A stretch of DNA of 64,000 nucleotides from Myxococcales bacterium. Lineage in GTDB: Bacteria > Myxococcota_A > UBA9160 > UBA4427. Below the pieces are notes generated by a model. That model worked only from the letters and a program-made list of their open reading frames with translations, did no database searches and was not told where the DNA came from. The DNA lies in NCBI GenBank assembly GCA_012959805.1, contig DUCN01000062.1, positions 62,409-126,408 on the forward strand, written 5' to 3'. The position numbers and the translations under genes were made by a program. Position 1 is the stretch's first letter. Each line of letters begins with the position of its first letter. Positions 40,307-48,731 of this stretch are shown one piece after another.

Positions 40307-41542
40307 ATGTCAAATTTGCGACCACAGCCCCTCGCCGGCGTACGAGTGATCGAAAGCTCGATGTTAGGCCCGGCCGGCATTACGACACATCTGGCCGACC
40401 TTGGAGCCGAGGTCATCAAGGTTGAACCGCCGGCCGGTGACTATATTCGCCAGATGACCTGGCCGATCGTCGAAGGCGTTTCGCTGATGCATCTGCATCT
40501 GAATCGAGGGAAAAAAAGTCTGGTTCTCGATCTCAAGAATGCCGGGGCCGTCGGCGTCTACAAAGAATTGGTCAAGACGGCGGATTGTGTCGTGGAGGCG
40601 ATGCGTCCAGGTTCGCTTGCCAAGCGTGGGCTTGGCTATGACGATTTGAAGTCGCTCAATCGGAAGATCGTCTTCTGCAATCTTTCGGGATACGGCATGA
40701 CCGGTCCGTATCAGAAGCTTCCGGCGCACGGGATCGCGTTCGATACATGGGCCGGTGTGGTCAATCCCGCATACGATGACGAGGGCTTCTGTTATATCCC
40801 GGAGCATGCGTCGATCGGAATTCATGCGGGCCCCATCTTTGGTGCTTTTGGAATTTTGGCCGCGATCATTCGCGCACGCGAAACGGGGGAGGGATCTTTT
40901 CTCGAGCTTGGCCAAGGCGATGCCGCCGCGTATATGGACTGGTATCGTTCTGAATCCCATCTTGCCTATCGCCGGCCCGAAGATGTCGTGACTGGAAACG
41001 CGGCGGACGATTTCGAGCGCCGTGCCGTTGGTACCAAGGGCATGAAGGAAGGTGTTCGCTATCAGATGTACGACGCAAAGGATGGCGCGGTCTTGATCAT
41101 GTGTTCGGAACGAGTGTTCTGGAAGAACTTTTGTGAAGCCGTCGATCGGTTGGACCTCTTTGAGAGATGGCCGGGTTCGAAATTTGCTGACCATGCGCGG
41201 AATAACCGTGAGCTCCAGGCCATTCTCCGAGAGATTTTCAAGACGAAGACCTGCAATCAATGGCTGGATCTCGGGAACGAAAAAAACTTTCCAATGGCGC
41301 CCGTCAATACGCCGGAGAACATTATCGACGATCCGCAGTTCAAGGCTCGGTTTCCGCTCTATCCCCATGCGGAACATGGCGCGGATATGCTGCCCTTTCC
41401 GGTTCGCTTTCGAGACGAAGCGCTGGTCCCACCATCGAAGGCGCCCGAGGTCGGGGAACAGAGTACGCAGGTCCTGCGAGACCTTCTTGGCTATGACGAC
41501 GCTCGTATAGAAGGGCTGAAGGAAGAAGGCGTCTTTGGCTGA
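40307..41542 (+). CDS. Family III CoA transferase (CaiB/BaiF)
   Basis: PLAGVRVIESSMLGPAGITTHLADLGAEVIKVEPPAGDYIR; RGKKSLVLDLK; NLSGYGMTGPY. Confidence 0.95.
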   Translation: MSNLRPQPLAGVRVIESSMLGPAGITTHLADLGAEVIKVEPPAGDYIRQMTWPIVEGVSLMHLHLNRGKKSLVLDLKNAGAVGVYKELVKTADCVVEAMRPGSLAKRGLGYDDLKSLNRKIVFCNLSGYGMTGPYQKLPAHGIAFDTWAGVVNPAYDDEGFCYIPEHASIGIHAGPIFGAFGILAAIIRARETGEGSFLELGQGDAAAYMDWYRSESHLAYRRPEDVVTGNAADDFERRAVGTKGMKEGVRYQMYDAKDGAVLIMCSERVFWKNFCEAVDRLDLFERWPGSKFADHARNNRELQAILREIFKTKTCNQWLDLGNEKNFPMAPVNTPENIIDDPQFKARFPLYPHAEHGADMLPFPVRFRDEALVPPSKAPEVGEQSTQVLRDLLGYDDARIEGLKEEGVFG

Positions 41543-42116
41543 GGCGCTTGTGCAGGTCTTGTCGGAGCTCGTCGAGCTCCATCACGAAATCGATCGCGCG
41601 GTCGAGACCCTCGAAACGAAACACGTCTCACGTCTTCAGTGTCGACGGGGTTGTTCGGCATGTTGTCTGGACGACCTCTCCGCGACACGCCTTGAAGCGG
41701 AACATATTCGGCGCAACCATTCCGTCTTGCTCGAGTCCTCGGCGCCTCACGCGACAGGTGCCTGTGCGTTTCTCGACGCGGAGGGCGCTTGCCGAATCTA
41801 CGAAAGTCGACCGGTGATCTGTCGATCCCAGGGCTTGCCGCTGCGGATTCTTTTCGAGAATGAACTGCAGGAGATCGAGGAGCAGCGGGATATTTGTTCG
41901 CTGAATGAAGCGGGCGGGCCGCCTGTGGAGTCGCTGGAGGAGGAGGATTGTTGGCTCGTTGGGCCCCACGAGCTGCGGGTTCAGCGCTTGGACGACCAGG
42001 CCTTCGGTGAGGATGCGCTTCTCGGGTCCGCGGGCGGCGAGGTCGATGACGGGAGCGGTCGAATCCCGCTACGAGCGTTGTTTGTGCGAGATTGCGGCCG
42101 ATCGGAAGAACAGTGA
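41535..42116 (+). CDS. YkgJ-family cysteine cluster protein
   Basis: LQCRRGCSACCLDDLSATRLEAEHI; CAFLDAEGACRIYESRPVICRSQGLPL; TTG start overlapping the upstream stop. Confidence 0.85.
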   Translation: MAEALVQVLSELVELHHEIDRAVETLETKHVSRLQCRRGCSACCLDDLSATRLEAEHIRRNHSVLLESSAPHATGACAFLDAEGACRIYESRPVICRSQGLPLRILFENELQEIEEQRDICSLNEAGGPPVESLEEEDCWLVGPHELRVQRLDDQAFGEDALLGSAGGEVDDGSGRIPLRALFVRDCGRSEEQ

Positions 42117-42138
42117 GATTGACGGCGGTGAGATCGGC

Positions 42139-42388
42139 CTAACGGATCGGGCTTGGCTTCAACAGCATCTCGTGGATCTGTTCAGAAGTGAGTCCAGCGG
42201 CCTCATCGGCATTTCTTTCCGGCCTCAATATGATCTCTTCGATCGTCGGCTCGAGGATTCGATATCGGAGGGACCCTTCGAGGACGTGGATGCGACCCCA
42301 GACCCCGCGTTTGGTTGTATGACTGCGCAGTAGTTCGACCGGGACCGGTTTTGTTCGTGAACTCCTTCGCTCGCTGGTAGGTGACCAT
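42139..42388 (-). pseudogene. DUF1971-like (TehB N-terminal/cupin-type) gene, frameshifted
   Basis: MVTYQRAKEFTNKT | VPVELLRSHTTKRGVWGRIHVLEGSLRYRILEP; one extra base at accggtccc. Confidence 0.6.
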
Positions 42389-42405
42389 GTTGAGTGGCAA
42401 CTCCT

Positions 42406-42792
42406 TCACGAGCTGGGGCGCGTTGCCCAATAGGTCCAGGCGATGAAGAGGAATTGAATAGGAAGTCGGAAATAGAGCGAACCGGGCGACACATCTGCGA
42501 AGAGGTCGGAATTGAGCGCCATGTGAAGGTTCGCCGGGAAGACCGCGATGAGCAGAGCGATCAGGCCCCAGCCCGAAAGGCTTCTCGCTCTGGGCACCAG
42601 GACTCCGATTCCGCCGAGGATTTCAAAAACGCCACTCAGCACGACGAGCGCATCATGGGCTGGGAGATAGGGCGGCATGATGGCGACGTAGAATTCCGGA
42701 TTGACGAAATGGTTGACGCCAGCGGCCACGAATACGAAAGCCAATGCAATCAGCGCGAATCGTTTCGGTATTGAGTCGGGAAAATCGAACAT
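42406..42792 (-). CDS. DoxX-like membrane protein
   Basis: Four TM helices; VNHFVNPEFYVAIMPPYLPAHDALVVLSGVFEILGGIGVLVPRAR. Confidence 0.85.
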   Translation of the reverse strand: MFDFPDSIPKRFALIALAFVFVAAGVNHFVNPEFYVAIMPPYLPAHDALVVLSGVFEILGGIGVLVPRARSLSGWGLIALLIAVFPANLHMALNSDLFADVSPGSLYFRLPIQFLFIAWTYWATRPSS

Positions 42793-42866
42793 TGGATAAA
42801 TGATTCCTTCTCGGGTTTCATGCCGGGATCTGCGGCGACATCCCGTTCGGGGCCGCCGTCATGCCG

Positions 42867-43190
42867 TCATGGTTTTGGGGCAAACCAGAATTCGATCTCT
42901 GCCGTCTCGGTTTCGAATCGAGCAGAATGTTTCTGGCCAGCGAAGACATGGTACCAATCGCCGGTCCCGAATCGCGATTCGACACCATCAAGGGTGAGGT
43001 AGAGCTCGCCCTTCGTAATCACACCGTGGTTGTCGGTGTCGTGCTGATGACTCGCGATCGAAGTTCCGGGCGGGTACGAGGCGAAGAGAATCTCGCATCT
43101 ATCCGCGGCGAGCCGCATGGCCTCGAACGGACCTTCGAATTTTGGGAGACTGCGAATTCGTTCGGGGAACGTCTTCGACTTCATCAGCAC
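42867..43190 (-). CDS. Cupin-domain protein
   Basis: TSIASHQHDTDNHGVITKGELYLTLDGVESRFGTGDWYHVFAGQKHSARFET. Confidence 0.85.
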   Translation of the reverse strand: MLMKSKTFPERIRSLPKFEGPFEAMRLAADRCEILFASYPPGTSIASHQHDTDNHGVITKGELYLTLDGVESRFGTGDWYHVFAGQKHSARFETETAEIEFWFAPKP

Positions 43191-43289
43191 TCCAGTCGTG
43201 GGATCGAGCGGGGTTTGTGTGGCGAAGTGGTCAGTCTATCAGAGGGAAAGGCGGGCTTGTGGTTTCCCGAGGTCGCCGCGAATCGATGC

Positions 43290-43865
43290 TCACATGAACT
43301 CGTTGTCTACTTTCCATTGGTTGACCTGTGCCCAAAGCTTTGCGGCCTGATAGATCGTGTCCATATAAGGATCTTTGATCGCGTAGTAGGCGTTCGGATC
43401 CTCACCGAATCGAGAAGCGAGTTCCTTCTTGACTGAGCAGTACGCCTCGCTGGCGACCGGGTCGGCACGCAGGTAGTCCCGAAAGAGCAAAGGATAGGCC
43501 TGGTTGATCCTTCCCTCCTGACGGATATGAATATGTGCGTGTCGGATTCCCGTCGGCTCGCGTACAAATTTCTTTTGGAGTTCAGGTGATTCGGGATCGA
43601 GGCCTGTTAGCAGGTCGTGCCTATTCTCTGGGTTCAGTCGATACCCCGCTGAGGTCAAGGCGGGTGTTGCCGACTCGCTATCGAGTTCGGCCACGGTCAA
43701 TTGGATGTCGATCACGTCCTTGGCGGCCAATCCTGGGATGGCCGTTGAGCCGATATGATCGATGCGGATGACCCGCTTCCCTACGACGCCGCGGATCTCG
43801 GCAGCGAGAAGCTCGAACTCTTCTTTCCACAGAGACCGGTACTCTGCAATCGAAATTAATCTCAT
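43290..43865 (-). CDS. GrpB family protein
   Basis: RVIRIDHIGSTAIPGLAAKDVIDIQLTV...RHAHIHI...RDYLRADP. Confidence 0.92.
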   Translation of the reverse strand: MRLISIAEYRSLWKEEFELLAAEIRGVVGKRVIRIDHIGSTAIPGLAAKDVIDIQLTVAELDSESATPALTSAGYRLNPENRHDLLTGLDPESPELQKKFVREPTGIRHAHIHIRQEGRINQAYPLLFRDYLRADPVASEAYCSVKKELASRFGEDPNAYYAIKDPYMDTIYQAAKLWAQVNQWKVDNEFM

Positions 43866-43912
43866 TGAACCTCTACCAAACCGACCTCGGCGCACGGAAT
43901 GTCCGGATCGTG

Positions 43913-44866
43913 TTAGGCCGGGAATGTCTCCCCAGACCATTCCTCACTGAGAGACCAAAGCCGTTCGGCCGCCTTTTCATCCAGCGCCCAAGGCAGGACA
44001 CCCTTGCCGGAGTTTTCGTCCTCGGTTTTCTCCGCAATTCCGCAGTCTTCGCAATACACGCCGCCTTGGTCATCGAGTTCCGGGGCGGTGGCCGCCCAGA
44101 CGGTTGTCGCGGCGCCTTGTGGGATCTGCTTGAACTTCATCGGGTTGTCGGGGCTGCGTCGCGCCATGAGATCCTTGATGTCGTCCTGGTTCATGTGGCG
44201 GCTGAGCTCCGTCTGGATTGCACCGGGGTGAACGGCGTAGGCGCGGATGCCTCGGTCCTTGAAGCGTCTGTCGAGGGCGAGACTGAATAGGACGTTGGCC
44301 GTCTTGGCCTGGCCATACGCTGTCCATTTGTCATAAGACTCCTTTTCGAAGAAGGGGTCTTCGAATCGGAACGGGGAGAGGCGATGACCGGCACTCGACA
44401 GATTGACGATCCGGGCTGGATTCCCTGAGAGGAGTTGGGGGATGAGTCGGGCGGTCAACACGAAATGACCGAGATGGTTTGTGCCGAGCTGAGTGTCGAG
44501 GCCCTGGGCGGTTCGGCCTAACGGGCAAGCCATGACGCCCGCGTTGTTCACGAGCCGGTCGATGCGCGGAAAGCGTTTCGCGATGTCGTCGCCGCCTCGG
44601 CGCACGGAATCGAGATCAAAGAGGTCAAGGATGGCGATCTCGATGTCGGCTCCGGGCACGCTCTTCCGGATCTCCTCGGCGGCGGCCTGGCCTTTGGCTT
44701 CATCGCGAACGACGCTGACCATGCGCGCGCCGCAAGCGGCCAGGACGCGGATCGTTTCGATCCCGAGGCCGGCGGAGCCGCCCGTCACTACGATGGTCTT
44801 TCCGGAGAGGTCGATATTGCGCGCTGCTTCTTCCGCGCTGGTTTCTTCGCCGAATGGGGTGGTCAT
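43913..44866 (-). CDS. Short-chain dehydrogenase/reductase
   Basis: VVTGGSAGLGIETIRVLAA; LVNNAGVMACP; NLSSAGH; YGQAKTANVLF. Confidence 0.94.
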   Translation of the reverse strand: MTTPFGEETSAEEAARNIDLSGKTIVVTGGSAGLGIETIRVLAACGARMVSVVRDEAKGQAAAEEIRKSVPGADIEIAILDLFDLDSVRRGGDDIAKRFPRIDRLVNNAGVMACPLGRTAQGLDTQLGTNHLGHFVLTARLIPQLLSGNPARIVNLSSAGHRLSPFRFEDPFFEKESYDKWTAYGQAKTANVLFSLALDRRFKDRGIRAYAVHPGAIQTELSRHMNQDDIKDLMARRSPDNPMKFKQIPQGAATTVWAATAPELDDQGGVYCEDCGIAEKTEDENSGKGVLPWALDEKAAERLWSLSEEWSGETFPA

Positions 44867-45126
44867 GGATTGGCTCTCCGTTGGGTGCGGGTTGAGGGGG
44901 GCGGGGTTGGGGATTGATCAGGATAGGGTCGTTGTTCGCGAAATGCCGAGGCTTCGATTTTCGAGGTCTCTCACCCTATCAGAAATGGACTGAGTCCTTA
45001 CCACGAGGCGTGATTCTCCCGGAAAACACCAATCTCAAGTAATCATGGCCAAGGGTGGATTGTCCCACTCGCGTCTGGGGTGGTCGACGTGGATAGGCAC
45101 TGAGATCTTTCAAGAAGCGTGCTGCG

Positions 45127-45548
45127 ATGAATACCGGTATCGACATTCTGTTTCAAGAACCCACCTGTACGACACGGCGATTGCGCCGATCCGTCGTCAT
45201 CGATCCGTCGTCATCGAATCGTCGACGGAAAACTTCTCGATTCGCTTTGTCGCAGACCTCTTTTTAATCGAACTGGACCCGGAAGTCCTGATGTACTTCA
45301 GTGTAAAATCTACGTTTATGCAAGAGGCCGGGACCGTCAAGGAGATTGTCGAAGCCGAGGAGAACTCCGAAGAGGGACCGGTATTCGTCATCCAGCCGAT
45401 TGGCGACGCGGTCTTCGCCGATCTCGTAGCACGAGTCGGCAGGGAAGAGAATCTGTCTGTTCATGACCGGAGCTCGACTGGCTTTGCCGTTGTCGCATCT
45501 GAGGACTATCAGATGGGACAAACCGTTGAAGTGTCCATCGTTCATTGA
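45127..45548 (+). pseudogene. PilZ-like domain gene disrupted by a 14-bp tandem duplication
   Basis: MNTGIDILFQEPTCTTRRLRRSVVI in one frame; ESSTENFSIRFVADLFLIELDPEV...LSVHDRSSTGFAVVASEDYQMGQTVEVSIVH in another; junction is gatccgtcgtcatc x2. Confidence 0.7.
45188..45215 (+). repeat. Perfect 14-bp tandem duplication
   Basis: gatccgtcgtcatc gatccgtcgtcatc. Confidence 0.97.
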
Positions 45549-45797
45549 GAGGATCAATGACATGTCATGTCTTGTCATCGCATCGGCGCGGCTTGGTCGT
45601 CTACGGGAGGGCGCCCCCCGAACCACTTATTGATCGCTTGCGTCGATTCGATCCTCAGCGCCCGACTCCCATAATCTATCCCAAATGCAACCGACCAAGT
45701 CCGTCGCACCGGCTATGCTGTCCTCTGAACAGCCGGGTTCGGGTCTGTGCGTCTGACTAGGCCACGGTCCGGCGATGACAGAGTTGGAGACGGTTCC

Positions 45798-46826
45798 ATG
45801 GCGACGAATTCCTCAATGCGTTTCGGTGTGATGTTCGGCTACTGGCAGGCCGCTCCACCGGAAAACTTTATCGAGACCGCCCAAGAGGCCGAAAGGCTGG
45901 GATTTCATTCGGCCTGGTCGGCGGAGGCCTGGGGTTCCGACGCGTTCACGCCCTTGGCATGGATTGGCGCGCATACCACTCGTTTGAAACTCGGAACGTC
46001 GATCGTTCAGTTGTCCGCACGCACGCCGACTTCGACTGCGATGCATGCGCTGACCCTTGACCACCTAACAAAGGGACGGATGCTCTTGGGATTGGGTGTA
46101 TCCGGTCCGCAGGTGGTCGAGGACTGGTATGGCCAACCATTTAGTAAGCCGCTGTCGAGGACGCGGGAATACGTCGACATCATTCGTCAGGTGATGCGTA
46201 GGGAACGTCCGGTGAAGAATGAGGGTCCCCATTACCCGCTTCCCTATTACGGCGAAGGCGCCTGGGGCATGGGCAAGCCGCTCAAGGCGATCACGCATCC
46301 GCTTCGAAGTGATTTGCCAATCTACCTCGGCGCAGAAGGTCCGAAGAACGTCGCCCTGGCCGCGGAAATTTGCGATGGCTGGATTCCGCTTTGGTACTCG
46401 CCGTATCGCGAAGACGTGTACGCGGATTCGTTGACGAACGCTCCGGATCATTTCGACATTGTTCAAGGCGTGACGGTTGCCGTGACCGATGATCTCGAGA
46501 GTGCTTACGATGCCTTGCGTCCGATGTTGGGCTTCTATGTCGGAGGAATGGGCTCCAAGGATCGGAATTTTCACAAGGAGTTGATGGCACGAATGGGATT
46601 TCCCGAACAGGCCCAGACGATTCAAGACGAGTTTCTGGCCGGACGTCGTGCTGAGGCGATCGCCGCAGTGCCCGATGAGTTCATCGATGAGATTGCGCTG
46701 ATCGGTTCGAAGGAGCGAATCAAGGATCGCTTGCAGGCGTGGAAGGATAGCCGCGTGACGACCATGCTTGTTCACGCGGCGGATCCAACGAAGCTTCAGG
46801 AGATCGCCGAAATCGTGATGGATTGA
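45798..46826 (+). CDS. LLM-class (F420/flavin-dependent) oxidoreductase
   Basis: RFGVMFGYWQAAPPENFIETAQEAERLGFHSAWSAEAWGSDAFTPLAWIGAHTTRLKLGTSIVQL. Confidence 0.93.
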   Translation: MATNSSMRFGVMFGYWQAAPPENFIETAQEAERLGFHSAWSAEAWGSDAFTPLAWIGAHTTRLKLGTSIVQLSARTPTSTAMHALTLDHLTKGRMLLGLGVSGPQVVEDWYGQPFSKPLSRTREYVDIIRQVMRRERPVKNEGPHYPLPYYGEGAWGMGKPLKAITHPLRSDLPIYLGAEGPKNVALAAEICDGWIPLWYSPYREDVYADSLTNAPDHFDIVQGVTVAVTDDLESAYDALRPMLGFYVGGMGSKDRNFHKELMARMGFPEQAQTIQDEFLAGRRAEAIAAVPDEFIDEIALIGSKERIKDRLQAWKDSRVTTMLVHAADPTKLQEIAEIVMD

Positions 46827-47049
46827 GAGCCCGTCGATACTGGACGAACAGGTGCGTTTCAAAAATCGGAATTGGGAGAACAATGGATAGGGTGGTCCGG
46901 AGTTGATCCATAGTGTCGGGATTGCTCTTCGTCTATGGGGTTGCTGTGCGGATAACGGCAGAGTGGGGCCGACTTTGTTGGTGGCAAGCCGACTTCTTAG
47001 AGTGAGAGCCGATTTTAAGTTTCGCGAGGGACGGATCCAGCGATCAAAG

Positions 47050-47800
47050 GGATTCTGATTATCGCCAATGTCATATTGCTATCGATCATTGGCCTGACGG
47101 GCAGCCAGTGGCCACGGCACTCTTCGTTTTCTTGTCGTTGGGCCGATTTCCATTCTGAGCATCTGGAGTACTTCGAGCGGAAGGATCTCCGCTCGATCAA
47201 TCTTCGTGACGACTGCGGTCATTGCGGTTTCAGAAATCGCACTGGGCGGCGTTTCCTGGCCGGCTTCGTGGTTCGGAGCCGTGCTCGTCGGTCCGATCAT
47301 TCTCCTCGGCGTTTTAGACATGCTGCAGACGAAGCGTGCTGTACTCCGGAACTTCCCAGTGATCGGGTATTTTCGATATCTGCTCGAGATGCTCAGGCCG
47401 GAGATTCAACAATATTTCGTCGAGTCCGACATCGGTGGACGACCCTTCAATCGAGAAGGTCGTTCGGTGGTCTATCAGCGAGCGATAAGGTGCACTGTCT
47501 ACGCTTCCATTTGGCACCCAGCGTGAGATCTACCAGACCGGTTAAGAGTGGATCAATCATTCCATGGTCCCGGTGTGCGCTGATGCGGCGAGTCCTCGCG
47601 TGATAATCGGGGCGGTGCGCTGCGATAAACCCTACACGCTTCGATTCTCAACATCTCCGCCATGAGTTTCGGATCGCTGTCTACAAGCGCAATCAAGGTT
47701 CTCAATATTGGCGCACAAGAGGGTAACTTTACGCATAACACGGACGAGTTTCGTCAGTCCGCATCATCTGCAGGGCGCGCTGCGCGCTTCGTTTGCACGG
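47050..47800 (+). pseudogene. FMN-binding glutamate synthase-family remnant
   Basis: LLGVLDMLQTKRAVLRNFPVIGYFRYLLEMLRPEIQQYFVESDIGGRPFNREGRSVVYQRA, then frame-shifted VIIGAVRCDKPYT, then MSFGSLSTSAIKVLNIGAQEGNFTHNTDE; remainder missing. Confidence 0.75.
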
Positions 47801-47934
47801 CCTGGCGTTCGTCCTCAGCTTTTGCGTTTGGACATGTGGAGCATCCCGAGAGCGGCACTCCCCGATTAACTAGGGAGGGGAGTCTTCTCCTCGAACGAGA
47901 TGGCGCCTAAGAGCAGAGAACTCACGCATGACGC

Positions 47935-47958
47935 AGGTGTCGCTGTAGGTGTCGCTGT
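47935..47958 (+). repeat. Perfect 12-bp tandem duplication (aggtgtcgctgt x2)
   Basis: aggtgtcgctgt aggtgtcgctgt. Confidence 0.95.
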
Positions 47959-47990
47959 AAGGGGCGCTGGAAGCTGAAGCTCTTGAGGGT

Positions 47991-48491
47991 CTACAGCGTG
48001 GGGTCGAGCAGGACTTCGGTTCGATCGTGTTCGATCACACCCCAGTCGCCCAATTCGTCGGCGCCGAGTTCCTGATCCACCATGCGAACCTCACCATTTC
48101 GGAAGTCCAGGCGAGTCCAGCTCCCACCGTGATCGGATTCGAACTCGATGAAACTTCCGGATTCGATGAAACGAGCAATTGGCTGGAAGAAACGAGCGAT
48201 TGCGCGGGCCGGCAATTCGTCCATCATGCCCTCGCGACCAATCGATGTGATGCCACCCTCCGGGTGCTCTCGGATGATGATGTGTTGACCCAGTCCGATG
48301 ACGCAGCGGATCGCCGTGCCAAGCTTCGTCGCGGAGATGAGTTCGCGATACGCCGAGGGCTTCTCATGAATGCCGCGCGCGAGAAAGGCCTCTTCCGTTG
48401 GAAAGGCTGCCTTCAGGGCGGCGACGGCGGCGTGCTCGCCGCCCGCGCTCATTCGAAAATTCGCTTTTTCAATCCAGACCGCACTTCCCAT
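47991..48491 (-). CDS. Hypothetical protein
   Basis: 166 aa uninterrupted ORF of balanced composition; no family recognised. Confidence 0.5.
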   Translation of the reverse strand: MGSAVWIEKANFRMSAGGEHAAVAALKAAFPTEEAFLARGIHEKPSAYRELISATKLGTAIRCVIGLGQHIIIREHPEGGITSIGREGMMDELPARAIARFFQPIARFIESGSFIEFESDHGGSWTRLDFRNGEVRMVDQELGADELGDWGVIEHDRTEVLLDPTL

Positions 48492-48731
48492 GAATTCACT
48501 CCAGTAGGGTGTCCCCAGCTCATCCCCTGGGGCTCCAGGCGAACTCCAAGGCAGACCAATAGGCTTTTAGTCGGATTGCAGGCACCCCGTCTTGAGTCCA
48601 TCGAATGCAAATCCCCGAGAATGGTCGATCAAGTCGTCCACGACCTCTAACGTTGGGATCCATTCGCAATGAATTGCGTAGTTCTAGCCTGCTGGGTAGA
48701 CGCGGATTTGTGGCGTACTCGGAGACTGGTG

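Noticed and set aside
40364-41377. 337-aa minus-strand ORF
   Set aside because: Lies wholly opposite a clear CaiB/BaiF gene and shows no recognisable domain.
48027-48650. 207-aa plus ORF
   Set aside because: Opposite a more natural-looking 166-aa minus ORF; composition suggests an antisense shadow.
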